Part shown: piece by piece, positions 1 to 10,652 of the stretch
How the letters are laid out: each line of letters opens with the position of its first letter
Position numbering within the stretch: position 1 is the first letter of the stretch
Origin: Isoetes taiwanensis
Lineage: Eukaryota; Streptophyta; Lycopodiopsida; Isoetales; Isoetaceae
Length of the DNA stretch: 64,000 nucleotides
Direction: 5' to 3'
NCBI GenBank assembly: GCA_021234155.1
Contig: JAJEKV010000002.1
Span: 28,386,262 to 28,450,261 of the forward strand
Translations under genes and position numbers: made by a program
Notes under the pieces: generated by a model
Told to the model about the DNA's origin: nothing
The model's database searches: none
The model's input: only the letters and a program-made list of their open reading frames with translations

Positions 1-139
1 GCACCTATTGGTGCGTGTGGCCTAGAGAATGCCCTAAAGGCGTATCCCATCATCGCCCACACGATCCAAGGTTCTGGCACATGCACCCTCCTAACTAGAA
101 TGCATGCGCCAGGCTCAAAGCTAACTAACAACATACTAG

Positions 140-1330
140 CTAACCACCTGGCAAGTCGGGGTCGACCAAGTCGGAGACGACTCGCCCATCAAACTCCTTC
201 ATAAACTCTGGGTATTGCTTCTCCAAATCCTGCTTCAATACCCACGTCACGATCTTCCACGGGTAAGTGCTTCCACTTAACCAGGTATTGGAGGAACTGA
301 GACCTCCTAGTCTTCTTGAATGACTTATCAAGAAGTAACTCAGGCACTATTTCTACTTGCTCCTCCTCCGCCATTTCCAACAAGGTTGGGGTATCCAAAA
401 CCTCCTCAGGGTTAGGATTGTGCCTTTTTAATAAACTTACGTGGAAGACCTTGTGGACCTTAAGATGGGCTGGAAGATCCAACTTATAGGCTTGAGAGCC
501 CACTCTCTCTAAAATCTTGAACGGCCCAGCCCACCTAGGGGCAAGCTTCTTGCAGCTCCCAATCCGCAGCTTGGCTTGCTTCACCTTGATCTTCAACCAA
601 ACGGTATCTCCCACCTTAAACTCCCTTACGGTCCTTCCAGCTTTGTCGGCTACACTCTTTCCTCACGACTTCTTGCTGCCAATAAATAACCCCTTACTTC
701 CTCTACTAGTTGCCGATATCCCCTAACATCCATTGGGGACACTTCTACCTTGGACACAGGATTGTGCCAGGTATCCGGGGTTAAGCACTGGTAGCCGTAG
801 TTCACCATGAAAGGCGACATCTGAGATGACTCCTGCTTGGCACTGTTGTAGGCGAATTCCACCAAGTGAATGTACTCATCCCACTTGGACTGCTTGTTCC
901 ACACATAGCTTCGAAGCATGTCTTCAATGATCCGATTAGTCCTTTCCGTCTGGCCATCTGTTTGAGGATGATACGCCAGTACTCATGGAGAGCTTCGGCC
1001 GATGGTGCTAAAGAGATCCCGCCAAAAGGCACTCATGAACTTAGAATCTCTATCGATATTATCTCCCCAGGCATGCCATGGAGTCTAAAAATCTCCCTTA
1101 CAAATAACTTGGCAAAGGTCTAATGCGGTGTCTGCGCCTTGCAAGGCACCTAAATGTGCCATCTTAGATAACTTATCTACGACAACCATCAATGCATCCT
1201 TGCCTCTCAAGAGTTCTAGGAGTCCCGTGATGAAATCCATGCTTATGACCTCCCACTTTGCATTTGGCACCCCAATGGCTCTAAAAGCACCGGAATCCGC
1301 AGCTTGCTCGGCCTTTGGTCTCACGACATA
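140..1330 (-). pseudogene. gypsy integrase and C-terminal chromodomain
   Basis: This encodes the end of the Pol polyprotein. The integrase core is recognisable at 1,085-1,324 (WEVISMDFITGL, then VVVDKLSKMAH) and 650-919 (WDEYIHLVEFAYNS). The C-terminal region at 189-614 has the GPF-ILERVG and LPAHLKVHKVFHVSLLK signatures of plant gypsy integrases. A chromodomain follows: VPELLLDKSFKKTRRSQFLQ, YLVKWKHLP, then, after a frameshift near 250, TWVLKQDLEKQYPEF. Chromodomains guide integration by reading histone marks, which matters because an H3-like ORF lies in the same element. At least three frame changes make this a broken copy. Confidence 0.85.
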
Positions 1331-1451
1331 ACCGGCAATCCCGAATATATGCAGCTATCCGCCTCTTCATTCCCGGCCGTAAGTAACTACTTGAATCTTG
1401 AAATAGGTCTTCATGAAGCCAGCATGCCCCGCTATTGGGCTGTTATGTGTG

Positions 1452-2949
1452 TCATGAAGAATTAACTTCCTTACCCCAAGATTCGGGGCACACACAACTT
1501 ATGCTTGTGGTACAACAGGTTGCCTTCCTTTTAAAATGCTTGAAGGTTTCCCCGCCCTTGTCCGCTCTGGCTTCCCCGAGAGGCTTTCCCACACCTCCTT
1601 GAAGTCCACATCCGGTTGGCAAGGACTCCTCAATCTTCTTGCCAAACTCACTCGAAAGAGTGGAAATCGCATTACAATGCGTCCTTGTCTGAAATGGCCT
1701 CCTAGAGAGGGCATCTGCTACAACATTAAGCTTACCAGGCTTATATATAATATCAAAATCGTATTCCTCAAGGAATTCCATCCACCTCCTTTGCCTTAAG
1801 TTGAGGAGTGGCTGGGTGAAAAGATACTGAAGGCTCTGGTGATCAGTATCTAACTGAAACTTCCTTCCCAACAAATAATGCCTCCATATCCTCAATGCCC
1901 TGACAATGGCTAGGAGCTCCTGATCATGGGTTGGGTAGCGTTGCTCGGCGTCGTTCATCTTCTTTGAGTCGTAGGCGACTACCCTTCCTTCTTGCATCAA
2001 GATCTTTGTTGCTATCTTGCTTGCATCTGTTGCTATCAACTTATCCTTACTTGGATCCGAGAGAACAAGCACTGGTGCTGTTGTTAAGGCCTCTTTAAGC
2101 TTCTCAAAAGAAGCTTGGACTTTCTCTAACCAATGGCTAGCCCAATCCTTAATCTTCTTGGCCTTAGTGAGGTCCGACAGAGGGGACGCCCACTTAGCAA
2201 AGTCCTTCACGAACTTTCTGTAGTATCCTGCCAATCCGAGAAAGCTTCTTACTTCTGCCACATTCCTTGGAGCTGGCCAATCAACTATTGCCTCAATCTT
2301 AGATGGATCTGTGGAGATTCCCTCGGATGTTACTACATGCCCCAAGTACTCCACCTACTGCTGCAAAGTGGCACTTAGAGAGCTTCCCGCACAACCGATG
2401 ACGCCTCAACTTCTCCAACACTTTCCCGAGATGCCGACAATGCTCTTCAAGGGACTTGTCAGAGATCGGGATGTCGTCGAAGAAGACAATAACAAACTCA
2501 TCCAAGAAGTCTCTGAAGATATCGTTCATGAGGCGCATAAACGTTGCGGGAGCGTTCGACAATCCAAAGGGCATTACTGTAAACTCAAAATGACCATACC
2601 GCGTTCTGAAAGCAGTCTTATGGATGTCCTCTTCCTTTATTCTTATCTGATGGTATCCTGATCTTAAATCAATCTTAGAGAATACCTTTGCTCCTTGTAG
2701 CTGATCCATTAGGTCATCCGCCCTTGGCAATGCATACTTATTCTTTATCGTCTGCTTATTGAGCTGTCGATAGTCTATGCACATTCTTAAGCTCCCATCT
2801 TTCTTCTTGACAAAGAGTATAGGTGCTCCGAAAGGAGACACACTTGCTCTTATAAATCCAAGCTCGAGCAATTCCCCGCACTGCTTTCTTGAGCTCACCA
2901 AATTACGGATGCTCATTCTATATGGCGCCTTCTTCGGGTGGTGGCTCAA
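1452..2949 (-). pseudogene. gypsy reverse transcriptase and RNase H
   Basis: The RT begins near 2,949 and shows [61 protein letters not shown] and the catalytic box as VIVFFDDI (usual form Y-[IML]-DD). The frame shifts around 2,330-2,360. The next frame (1,452-2,354) carries the RT connection domain ([25 protein letters not shown]) and RNase H ([41 protein letters not shown]). This is typical Ty3/gypsy order. The copy is close to full length over RT-RNase H, so the element is only moderately old. Confidence 0.9.
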
Positions 2950-3041
2950 GACCGAGCCAATGTGATCTCACATTCCACACCCCTATAAGGTGGCGGTACG
3001 ATTTCATCCTAAATACATCCCCAATTCTGAAATAAGCGTTG

Positions 3042-3462
3042 CTATCTTTGAGGCAGCTGATTTCCCTTTGTGTCACTTCCATCCCGCTTGTCTGGCTCAA
3101 CTGATTCCATCCTCAAGATGTAATCCACCTTATTCCTTTCTATACTCTTCCTTAGCTGCTTCAAAGAAATACACTGCATAGGGGATTCTAGCTTCTTACC
3201 TTTCACTATCAACTTGCTGCCGTCTGGTGCCGTCATGGAGACTTCATTCCGGTCGCAATCAATCATGGCTTTGGCTGGCTTCAAAAATTCCATCCCCACT
3301 ATAAGATCATACCTTCCAATATCCATGACTTCTGCTCCCATCGGCCACTTGGCCCCACTAAGGTCTATGTCAAAGGTGATCCTCCTCCCCTTAGTGTGCC
3401 GAATGGCGCCGTTTTATAGCCTCTGGCCTTGGCTTAGACTTCAATACCTTGTTCTTCATTAG
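3042..3462 (-). pseudogene. gypsy aspartic protease remnant
   Basis: The segment encodes DIGRYDLIVGMEFLKPAKAM followed by IDCDRNEV, the conserved C-terminal half of gypsy proteases (the ILG-x-x-FL region). The expected D-S/T-G active site upstream is not readable in one frame; stops occur near 3,360-3,460. It sits between gag and RT, as expected. Identification rests on the downstream motif and position. Confidence 0.6.
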
Positions 3463-3499
3463 AGCACCAATCTAGGAGATGCAAAATTATGAGAGCTAC

Positions 3500-4907
3500 A
3501 CTGTATCTATGAGGACTACATAAGGGTTACTATCTATGATCCCATCACCCACATGACAGATTGGTGATTCTCTATCTCATCCGACTCAATGTTTGCACAT
3601 ATGTGACACTCACCATCTATGAAGTCGTGGCCCTCCTCACACTGGTCATCGCCCTCGCCCGCCGTTGGGGAGTCCCAATCCAAGAGTTCTCGCCAAAGCC
3701 GACCGCATGACCTAATGGACAATCATGTGTCCTGGGGCCCTCGGCTGGAAGCACTGAAGCATAACTTCTTCTCAATGCATTCTGTCTCTTTTCCTTCTGG
3801 GCAGATCTAGGAGACGCTTTTTTAAGAGCACTTCCCCACGATGCATTCCGCAGGGCTTTACGGTCCCCAAAAGCTTTGCTCTTATCCTTACCTTTTCTTG
3901 ACTCCACGATGGTGTAGCCGATTGCTTACCCCGATATTGTCCCCGAGCATCGCCTCAACTCTTACCCCCTCGGGTTGATCGCTTCTCTGCCGAGTTGCCG
4001 GTGCCTCCTCCAAACTTATAGCTTTATCTTCGGCCTCTGCAGAATCGACCTTGGGTTGATTGCTCTAACAAGCCTCTTGATATTGCCGCTCAACCCCTCA
4101 ATATAGGTGTCTACCGCTTGCCTTTCCGATACTCCCGGACATGAAGTCTAAGTCTCATGAATTCTTCCGGTATACTTAGCCACCGATAAGCTACCCCGAT
4201 TCAACTCAGAAAAGCTACTTTGGATCTGTCTACTAGTATGAGACCTCGGCACATAGTGCTTATGGAAAGCCTTCTTTCAAGGTCTTAAACCCGCAATTAT
4301 TCCTCTTGACTTTGTTGGACTTAGCATATCCCTTCCACGGATCCTTGCCGGTCCAATAAGGTTAGTCAGTAGCAACTTTCCCTATGTCCTTGTCTTTCAT
4401 ACCGTATGAATTGCCAAATTCTTCCATTTCATCCACCATGCTTGACCTCCATGCCTGATCTGTCTTTCCCTGAAAACTGGCCCAGCTTCCTTGTCTTCCA
4501 CACATTGCTCATAGCACTATCCACCTTTTTCTGATAGTCATCCGTCTTTCTTGCCCTTTTTCTTGCCTTAGGTGTGTGGACTCACCGCCGAGTTTGAGCT
4601 AGAGCCGCTGTCACTTTGGAAGAACTATCGATGAGCCGGAACTAGATGATGATGGACTCCTGGTTCTCCTTCTTCTTCGTCTTTTGTCCCCTCGACGTTG
4701 CCGTGGTTGCCCTCCCCTTCCCCGCTGAGGAACTTCGTCACCACCCGGAACACAAGGTGGAGGCGGAGGACCATCTTCCTGTGCATTCATGAGAGGTGTC
4801 GCCCAGTTGATGAGGTGTTGCATCTGATTCCTCATCTGTACCAACCTTGCATTAACTGCCTCTGGTGACATATCCTGCTCAAAGTCTTCCTGCTCTCTGC
4901 CGAACAA
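3500..4907 (-). pseudogene. gypsy gag, degraded
   Basis: The clearest part is 4,611-4,907, with the gag-like segment NARLVQMRNQMQHLINWATP, then proline-rich and arginine-rich stretches and an RSPSSSSSGSS tail. Downstream, 3,500-4,600 has many stops. Pieces such as PGHMIV followed by H-C-P-L-G around 3,690-3,780 look like a decayed CCHC zinc knuckle (C-x2-C-x4-H-x4-C) split between frames. Function by homology is the capsid/nucleocapsid. The Arg/Ser-rich tail is odd for gag and may be lineage-specific. Stops make the ORF non-functional. Confidence 0.55.
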
Positions 4908-5196
4908 GTTCCTTGGTACCCAATTGCGTGGTCGGTGCTGGTCCTGAGACCCTGCACTTGAGTTCCTTGCTGCAAGGGTTGATCATTAATACATGTTATT
5001 AGGTTAGGCAACGATCATTTTTGCTTACAACTAATTGTTGTTAGGCACAAAAGAAATCATATGAAAACTTCATTTATAGGTCAACATCATAGTAGTACAT
5101 TAATTAGTATATATGGGTACACTTAATGAACTACATGATAATACTTAAAAGGGAGTTACAATGTATCTTAATTAACTTAGGACCCCAATTCTTCCA

Positions 5197-6240
5197 TCAA
5201 CGATGTCGCTTGAAAAAGTCCTTGATTTTCTTGAATCCTGTACCCTTGCCCATATTCTGCAGGATTCTAGCGGCCGATCCTCCCTCCAATGCCCTTGCTA
5301 CCTGTGGTGCTGGAAGTTCTGGTGCAGTTGCCGCTACTACTGACAAGTGCGCATCCCTGAGGTGCCCCCTTGCGAAGTCGAGAGCATGAAGTGCTACTGA
5401 TCTCTTGAAGAGGATAACATGGTCTACCTTCACATCTATTCTCGCATGCTGACCAAAGCCCGAAAGTGCTATAAGGAGTGCTATGGACTCTTCCCCTCTT
5501 GGGCTGAATTCTTTATGGAAAACTATCATCTGCCCCTGGCTAAGGGCCGGAAGATAGTACCTGAGTGACTTGCCCTTGGTTCCGCCCCCGGCGCCCGTAC
5601 CTTTTCTCCCAGCTGGTTCGCCGAAGATGTCCAATGCCATAAGGTCCTCATGGTCTCTCCACATAGTAGTTGCACTCTCCAAATTGATCTTTTTGCTCTG
5701 AGCTTCTCAGCGTACTCATGGGCCACTGGTCTATTGGCACTTGGGCCCCTTCCCGCTTGTACAATCTGCTTTGGATTTCCTGAAATTCTTCTTACGGAAT
5801 GATGGGTTCTGTTCTTTGATACATCGCCTTTATCTGTTGGTATGCACGGATGTCCGAGACATGGTTTCCCCAGCATAGGGATTATCGCTCGCTACTTCCC
5901 TTTGGTATCTCCCGGTAGGAGTAGTCGATGAAGTCGCTACCACATTCTGTGCAATTAGGCCTAGGAGCTGCGTCTATCACGAGGTTTTCCTCTTGGCAAT
6001 AGGGAGGTTGAGAATGTCGGTGGCGAATATGTATTCCTCGCCATCGGCGATTCTTTGGGGTAAGGCCCGTGATGCCCATTGGTGGCTCAAAATCTACGCC
6101 TTAGAACTTCTTGTTGCCGAAGCTATCGCCTCTCATCCTTCTTGCCTCCCTCATCTCCCGACTTGGGTTCTCTTCCTCTTCCTCCTCGTAATCACTGCTT
6201 TCGATTTACAACGTAGGTGCTTACGATGTGGAACCAAGTA
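5197..6240 (-). pseudogene. Unrecognised ORF of the gypsy element (extra ORF upstream of gag)
   Basis: I do not recognise this product. Reading down the minus strand, segments in shifting frames give an acidic stretch (ESSDYEEEEEENPSREMREA near 6,150), a C-x2-C piece (PNCTECGSDFIDYSYREI near 5,930) and a basic segment (HEYAEKLRAK near 5,710). A clean 160-residue block at 5,197-5,682 contains DVKVDHVILFKRSVALHALD, FARGHLRDAHLSVVAATAPE and a basic end (KKIKDFFKRHR). It lies between the H3-like gene and gag on the same strand. Several frameshifts are evident. It may be one ORF with the block at 6,400-6,717. The 5,000-5,190 spacer next to gag holds nothing recognisable. Confidence 0.4.
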
Positions 6241-6399
6241 GTGTTAGTATGCTAAGGTCCGGATCTCCGGATGCTTATCTCTTTGCTCGGGTGTCGAGGG
6301 TGCCAAATCAAGGGTTGGATTGACGGCTCCCCGGTTGGTTAAGCGCCCTATCTTTGCATGAACAATGCTAAGGCTGCCTGGCTTGAGAGGTACCTATGC

Positions 6400-6717
6400 C
6401 TATGATGCTTCGAGGTCATGTAGTCCGGCATGTTTCTCGGTTCTATCCCATAACTTGCTCTTACCCCTGGATCCCCCACCTATGGCTTGAGCAAGAGAAT
6501 CTAGAGAAACCCATTTCCCTCCCCTAGGCGGCAAGCTAACTTCCCAGGGTAAGACCTGCTGATCATATTGACAAATGATGTCAGTGTAGTATGGGGTTCT
6601 AGTCAGAGTGGCATGGAGATCAAAGAGATAATCAAAAACATGGAAGACTTGTTCAGGGGGACAATCACGAATGTGATTGGTCTCATTATACCATCTGACA
6701 AAGCTTGAGGGCGCCAT
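6400..6717 (-). CDS. Hypothetical ORF of the gypsy element
   Basis: An open frame of about 105 codons starts at an ATG (MAPSSFVRWYNETNH) and includes CPPEQVFHVFDYLFDL, TPYYTDIICQYDQQVLPWEV and a Ser/Gly-rich end. The frame stays open upstream to about 6,867, but the ATG at 6,717 is the better start because the upstream residues are low in complexity. I see no known domain. It may be the N-terminal part of the unrecognised protein continued at 5,197-6,240. Confidence 0.35.
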   Translation of the reverse strand: MAPSSFVRWYNETNHIRDCPPEQVFHVFDYLFDLHATLTRTPYYTDIICQYDQQVLPWEVSLPPRGGKWVSLDSLAQAIGGGSRGKSKLWDRTEKHAGLHDLEAS

Positions 6718-7400
6718 TGAACAGGAATAGCTATGGAAAATGGCTGATGGAGATGAGCAAAAGCCAAAGAAATCGCCAAAGGGGCTGAGAGCAACTCTTA
6801 ATGGAAAAAAAATGACAAATGAGGGTCCCTTTTTATAGACTAGGGGTGCCTCGGGTTCCGTGCTCAAAGGTTCTTGATGGGGAAGACTCCAAATCTATGG
6901 CCCTGGGTGTCCAAATGAGCTACCATGAAGTGCAATTCTAAACAAAGCAAAGCAAGAAACGCTACATGGTAGTTTGTTGGGTCAAAATTGGTCGATTAAG
7001 GAAAATTGGCGAAATCGGGTCGAGCCAAACGCTGCGTCATGGTAGCCTTGGGGAGTCTGGCCGGTGTGACCCGTTTGGGTCTAATCTAAGCTCTCTTTGT
7101 ATATTTTTAAGGAATTCAAATTGCTAGGATGGCTAATTGGACGATTCTAATCTAACTAGGGTTTTTTCTTACATGATTTAGGCCTTAAATTGTTAATATT
7201 AGTGAAAACCGGGTCGGGAAGGGCAAAAGCCTCTGCGTCGCATGAGCGGAGGCGGAGTGCAGCGGTGTGACCCGATTTCGGTGGGGGTCGCTCGAACTAC
7301 TGTTTCTAATGCAGAAAAGATTTGTCTACTAATTGCAAAACAAAGTTTTATATTTATGGGGAACTTAATAATTACATTTGTTTGAACCAAAAATGCATCC

Positions 7401-8459
7401 TCAAGGATATTCCTTGCGGATGCGACAGCATAAGTGTACATCCTTGGGCATTAGAGTCACCCTCTTGGCGTGGATCGCGCAGAGGTTGCCTTCCTCAAAC
7501 AACTGGGTGAGCTCGGCCTCGTGACTGCTACTTGCTGACACCAGTTGTGAGCGACACGTCACCACAAGGTCGGTGACGAACTAATGCACATCACCTCCCG
7601 CATGAGTCGCTCAAAGGGTGCCTTCCTAATAAGGAGATTAGTGCCTTTGTTGAAAGTGTCTAATCCCGGGAAGACACGGAGGAGTGTCTGAGTTAGGCCC
7701 ATGGTGGGTCTTACTCAAACTTCTTTGTGTGGCGGCTTGGGCTGGTTCTTGGGCGGCTCCCCCTCCCGCGGTCATTTGGATGTTTCTAGCAGTACCAATC
7801 GTTATACCTCGTCCACCCGGCGAAGGTATTCTTAGTATACTCTTGGTAGCCAGTGGCCCGGTCTCCTCCTTCAAAAAGGCCAGCTTTCGCCCATATGCCT
7901 TCTTTGCCACCTTAGGTGGCTTGGGCCCTGCAGGTAAAGGCGGTCTTGGGTCCGCCCTTGCCTTCGTCTTCTTCCTCCTCTCCTTCCACCTGCTCCTCCT
8001 CGCGGGGAGGCTCCACCGATCACCGGTTGGCGGGGACCCGTCGTTCTTCTCTTCGTCCTCGCTCTTCCCACGGCTCCTCTCGCGTTCCCTCTTCCTCCTT
8101 GCGGCCCTCTCTTGAGCCACTCCATGACCTTCTCCTTTCCTTTCTTCTTTGGGGCGAGAGGACCCAGCCCGTCCACTATTTGTTGGACCTGCTCCTCCTC
8201 TGCTCCTCCCACTTGGTGTCATGGCCCCGGCGGGCGAGGATTCGTCGGTTCTTTGTGTGCCTGCCGACGAAGGGCTGCTCTCGGCATCGTGGTACGACCC
8301 GTCGCTGCTGCTGCTGCTGCTGGTAGGGGGAGGCTCCTCTTCTCCCTTCTTGGGCCGTAGGTGCTCTGGTATCTTCTTGACATGCCGCCCTGCTGCCTGC
8401 GCCATGGAGAGGGTAGGCCTAGGGCCAGTCTTCCTATAGGTTTGCTTGGTTCGAGCCAT
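7401..8459 (-). pseudogene. Histone H3/CENH3-like protein encoded inside the gypsy element
   Basis: The ATG at 8,459 starts MARTKQTYRKTG, the H3 tail with K4, R8 and K9 positions kept (A7 to Y, S10 to T). About 230 residues of low-complexity linker follow (Ser/Glu-rich, then RE/RS-rich, then KKAYGRKLAF). After a frameshift near 7,720, a histone-fold stretch reads RPTMGLTQTL and then FNKGTNLLIRKAPFERLMRE, matching alpha-N and alpha-1 of H3 (STELLIRKLPFQRLVRE in canonical H3). After a second frameshift near 7,590 it reads [26 protein letters not shown] and [16 protein letters not shown] to a stop at 7,401, the H3 C-terminus. TNLLI and APF recall plant CENH3; MPKD recalls canonical H3. It is the first ORF after the primer-binding site. 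This copy is frameshifted, hence a pseudogene call. Confidence 0.8.
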
Positions 8460-9016
8460 ATTTAACGGTCTAGAAAACAGGTGGGGATAGGCTGGTCAAG
8501 AGAGAGAAGGTAGAGGAAAGTTTGGAGGGAAAAATGAGGTGTCAGAGATATTTAAAGAGGGGGTCCCTGAGAATATTCTCCTACCATAATTACCCCTATT
8601 TATTAGCCCCCCCTTATTAATTACCCCATAGTACCCTTAATTTTAATATATATTTAATTCTTAATACACCTAAAAATTCGTATTATACCTTTGAAATTTC
8701 CAATTTCCTAATGGTTTGAAGTGTGAATTATGGATTTATGCGCCATTTTCACAGGTCTCCGATTGGGATGATTCTTCGACCCATTGTAGGTGAAATTTGA
8801 TGCAGATGCATGATTTTCACTCCAATTTACTAGAAGATGAGTTTGACTCACTTAACTTTCGTCTAACACTTAACCTAAGTCGACCCACTACCTAGGAAAA
8901 TTTTTCCCCATTTTCATGCGGTTCGATGGTGGAAATGTTTATTTCACACCCCTATAGGCTGTTAGACTACTTCATGGTTATGGTCGATTGCTAGTTCTTG
9001 GTCAACCAAGAACATT
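8460..9016 (-). other. Untranslated leader of the gypsy element
   Basis: Between the primer-binding site and the H3-like ATG lie about 560 bases of AT-rich sequence with no recognisable coding region. By position it is the 5' untranslated leader of the genomic RNA. Confidence 0.5.
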
Positions 9017-9028
9017 GCTCTGATACCA
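9017..9028 (-). promoter_or_regulatory. Primer-binding site, initiator Met tRNA
   Basis: The minus strand reads TGGTATCAGAGC, the standard plant retrotransposon primer site complementary to the 3' end of tRNA-iMet. It lies one base inside the LTR end, fixing element orientation and the LTR boundary. Confidence 0.95.
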
Positions 9029-9029
9029 T

Positions 9030-10652
9030 TGTGACGCTCCACTGCTAAACATCTCGGCCCAGTAGTATATCCGGCAGGAAATCCCCATCCCGGCTCGGCA
9101 ACCGCATGGGCCCTTCGTCTACCCCCGCACTCTCGAGGTAACTCTTAGTCGCGGGGGAACACGAAGGTGTCTTGCCGCCCTTCCCTATGGGCTCCTATAA
9201 CCCAGGAGGCGATAACACGCGTCGAACTAGCATAAAACATATACAAATACTACCTCGGAGGGTAGTGCATCGCATTACATAAACCAATGCAAAGATGATA
9301 ATCACAAGCCATAAAGCGAGAGCTCCTACCACGCTCGGGACTAAGTAAGGAGGGTGGTGGACCCGGCTGAGCCTCAAGATAGAGCGGTGACCGAGTCATG
9401 GCAATGGCGGGGCTGGCATAGAACAATGGCTGGGTTGACCACTCCATCCGCCCCTCCTGTGCATACTGCGGATGGGCTGATCGGGCTCGACAGACTCTAC
9501 TCTAGCCTTCGGATCACAATCCCATGGCATCACCCATCGGGGACTACTCGGTTGCATCTCCCTGGTCCGATGGAGGCGAAGGGTTGCATCTCCCCTTCCT
9601 GGGGTCTAGAGGTGCCGTGGGCGGCTAGAGAATCGTGGCGACACGATTCGATTGCCAGCCCCCCCCAAAGCGAGAGCCAAGCCAGCACTTGCGGCTCCAG
9701 AGGAAGCGACACCATTGCCCCAGAGGTATCGGACCCATGCTCGGCCCACACGAAGTGACCGACCCATAAGCCTAGCCCACTATGGGATCCCCCGGCCCCC
9801 ACTCGGCGGGGATCCTCCCTCCACTTTCCCTCTAGCCCCGTTGTGCAGTGCTTTGAGTCGTATCATAGCCTCAATAGCACGGTGGGCTCCTATGCACAAA
9901 GCCGCAACTAATAGGAACTAAGGGATCTACTCTAGGAACATACTACATCCGCCCTAGGTCTCTACCCCCTTCCCAATACAAGAGGAGCAAACATGATCAA
10001 CCATCAACATATAATCATCACATCATGAGAATAATCATAAGAAGAACATCTTAACCTAATCATACAAATCTAACTAATAGTTAGGGTTCCTTAATTAGGG
10101 TTTAAGATGTTGAATATAGGCTCTAGGATGGCTCTACTCTAGATACAAGATACTAGCATATCCGGAATGCTAATTCCGGATAAGCTATCACAACTACTAT
10201 CCTACATACCTCTCTGGCTCTCCCTCCGGATCCTGGCGCCTCCATGGTCTTGACTCTGGCCACTGTTTCCTCCTCCAAGAACGGGGTCTACCACTGGGGC
10301 CAGCTTCAGCCCTATGCCATATGTCGATGTTCAAACGGGGTTCGAACAAGTAGGTGAGTCTCTGGGTGCTAGGGCTGGAAAGAGGTCTAGGGTTAGGGTT
10401 TATGCCTATATAAGTTAGGTCCACCTAGGATGCCACGTGGCACCAATCGGGTGAGTCCTGTGTGGCGGTGCCCCAATAGGTTGAGGCCACGTGGATAATG
10501 GCTTAACCTATGGTTGGCTAAGTTATGAGAATAACTTGGCCATGCCCCCTAGTGCCACCCTTATGGTATACAAGGCTATGAATAATAGACTTGTATAGTG
10601 ACGGATCCAGGAATATACGTATTTATAGCGTATATTCCCTTGGACCGTCACA
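9030..10652 (-). repeat. 5' LTR of the gypsy element (1,623 bp)
   Basis: The repeat starts TGTGACG and ends CGTCACA, a 7-bp terminal inversion of the TG...CA type. It abuts the tRNA-iMet primer site on the left. The partner LTR is outside the window, so LTR divergence (age) cannot be read here. Short plus-strand ORFs inside have no similarity I recognise. Confidence 0.85.
10405..10500 (-). promoter_or_regulatory. Probable LTR promoter: TATA box and G-boxes
   Basis: In element orientation, CTTATATAGG (10,405-10,414) is a TATA-like box. Upstream of it is a perfect 12-bp palindrome TGCCACGTGGCA (10,431-10,442) and a second CCACGTGG near 10,487, both G-box cores (CACGTG) of the type bound by plant bZIP/bHLH factors. 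Order and spacing fit a promoter; activity is inferred. Confidence 0.45.

Larger units (their letters stand above)
1..10652 (-). mobile_element. Ty3/gypsy chromovirus, 3' part cut by window edge
   Basis: Reading on the minus strand from 10,652 downwards, the order is: 5' LTR, tRNA-iMet primer-binding site, histone H3-like ORF, two unrecognised ORFs, gag, protease, reverse transcriptase, RNase H, integrase and chromodomain. All parts share one strand and no foreign boundary is visible, so I read them as one element longer than 10.6 kb; the 3' LTR lies left of base 1. The roughly 4 kb between primer site and gag is unusual for a chromovirus and carries extra ORFs. Most reading frames contain frameshifts or stops, so this copy is not autonomous. 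A composite of two nested same-strand elements cannot be fully excluded. Confidence 0.8.

Noticed and set aside
7684-8439. Long plus-strand open frames opposite the H3-like gene
   Set aside because: They mirror the GC- and serine-rich linker of the minus-strand ORF and have no recognisable motif; read as antisense shadows.
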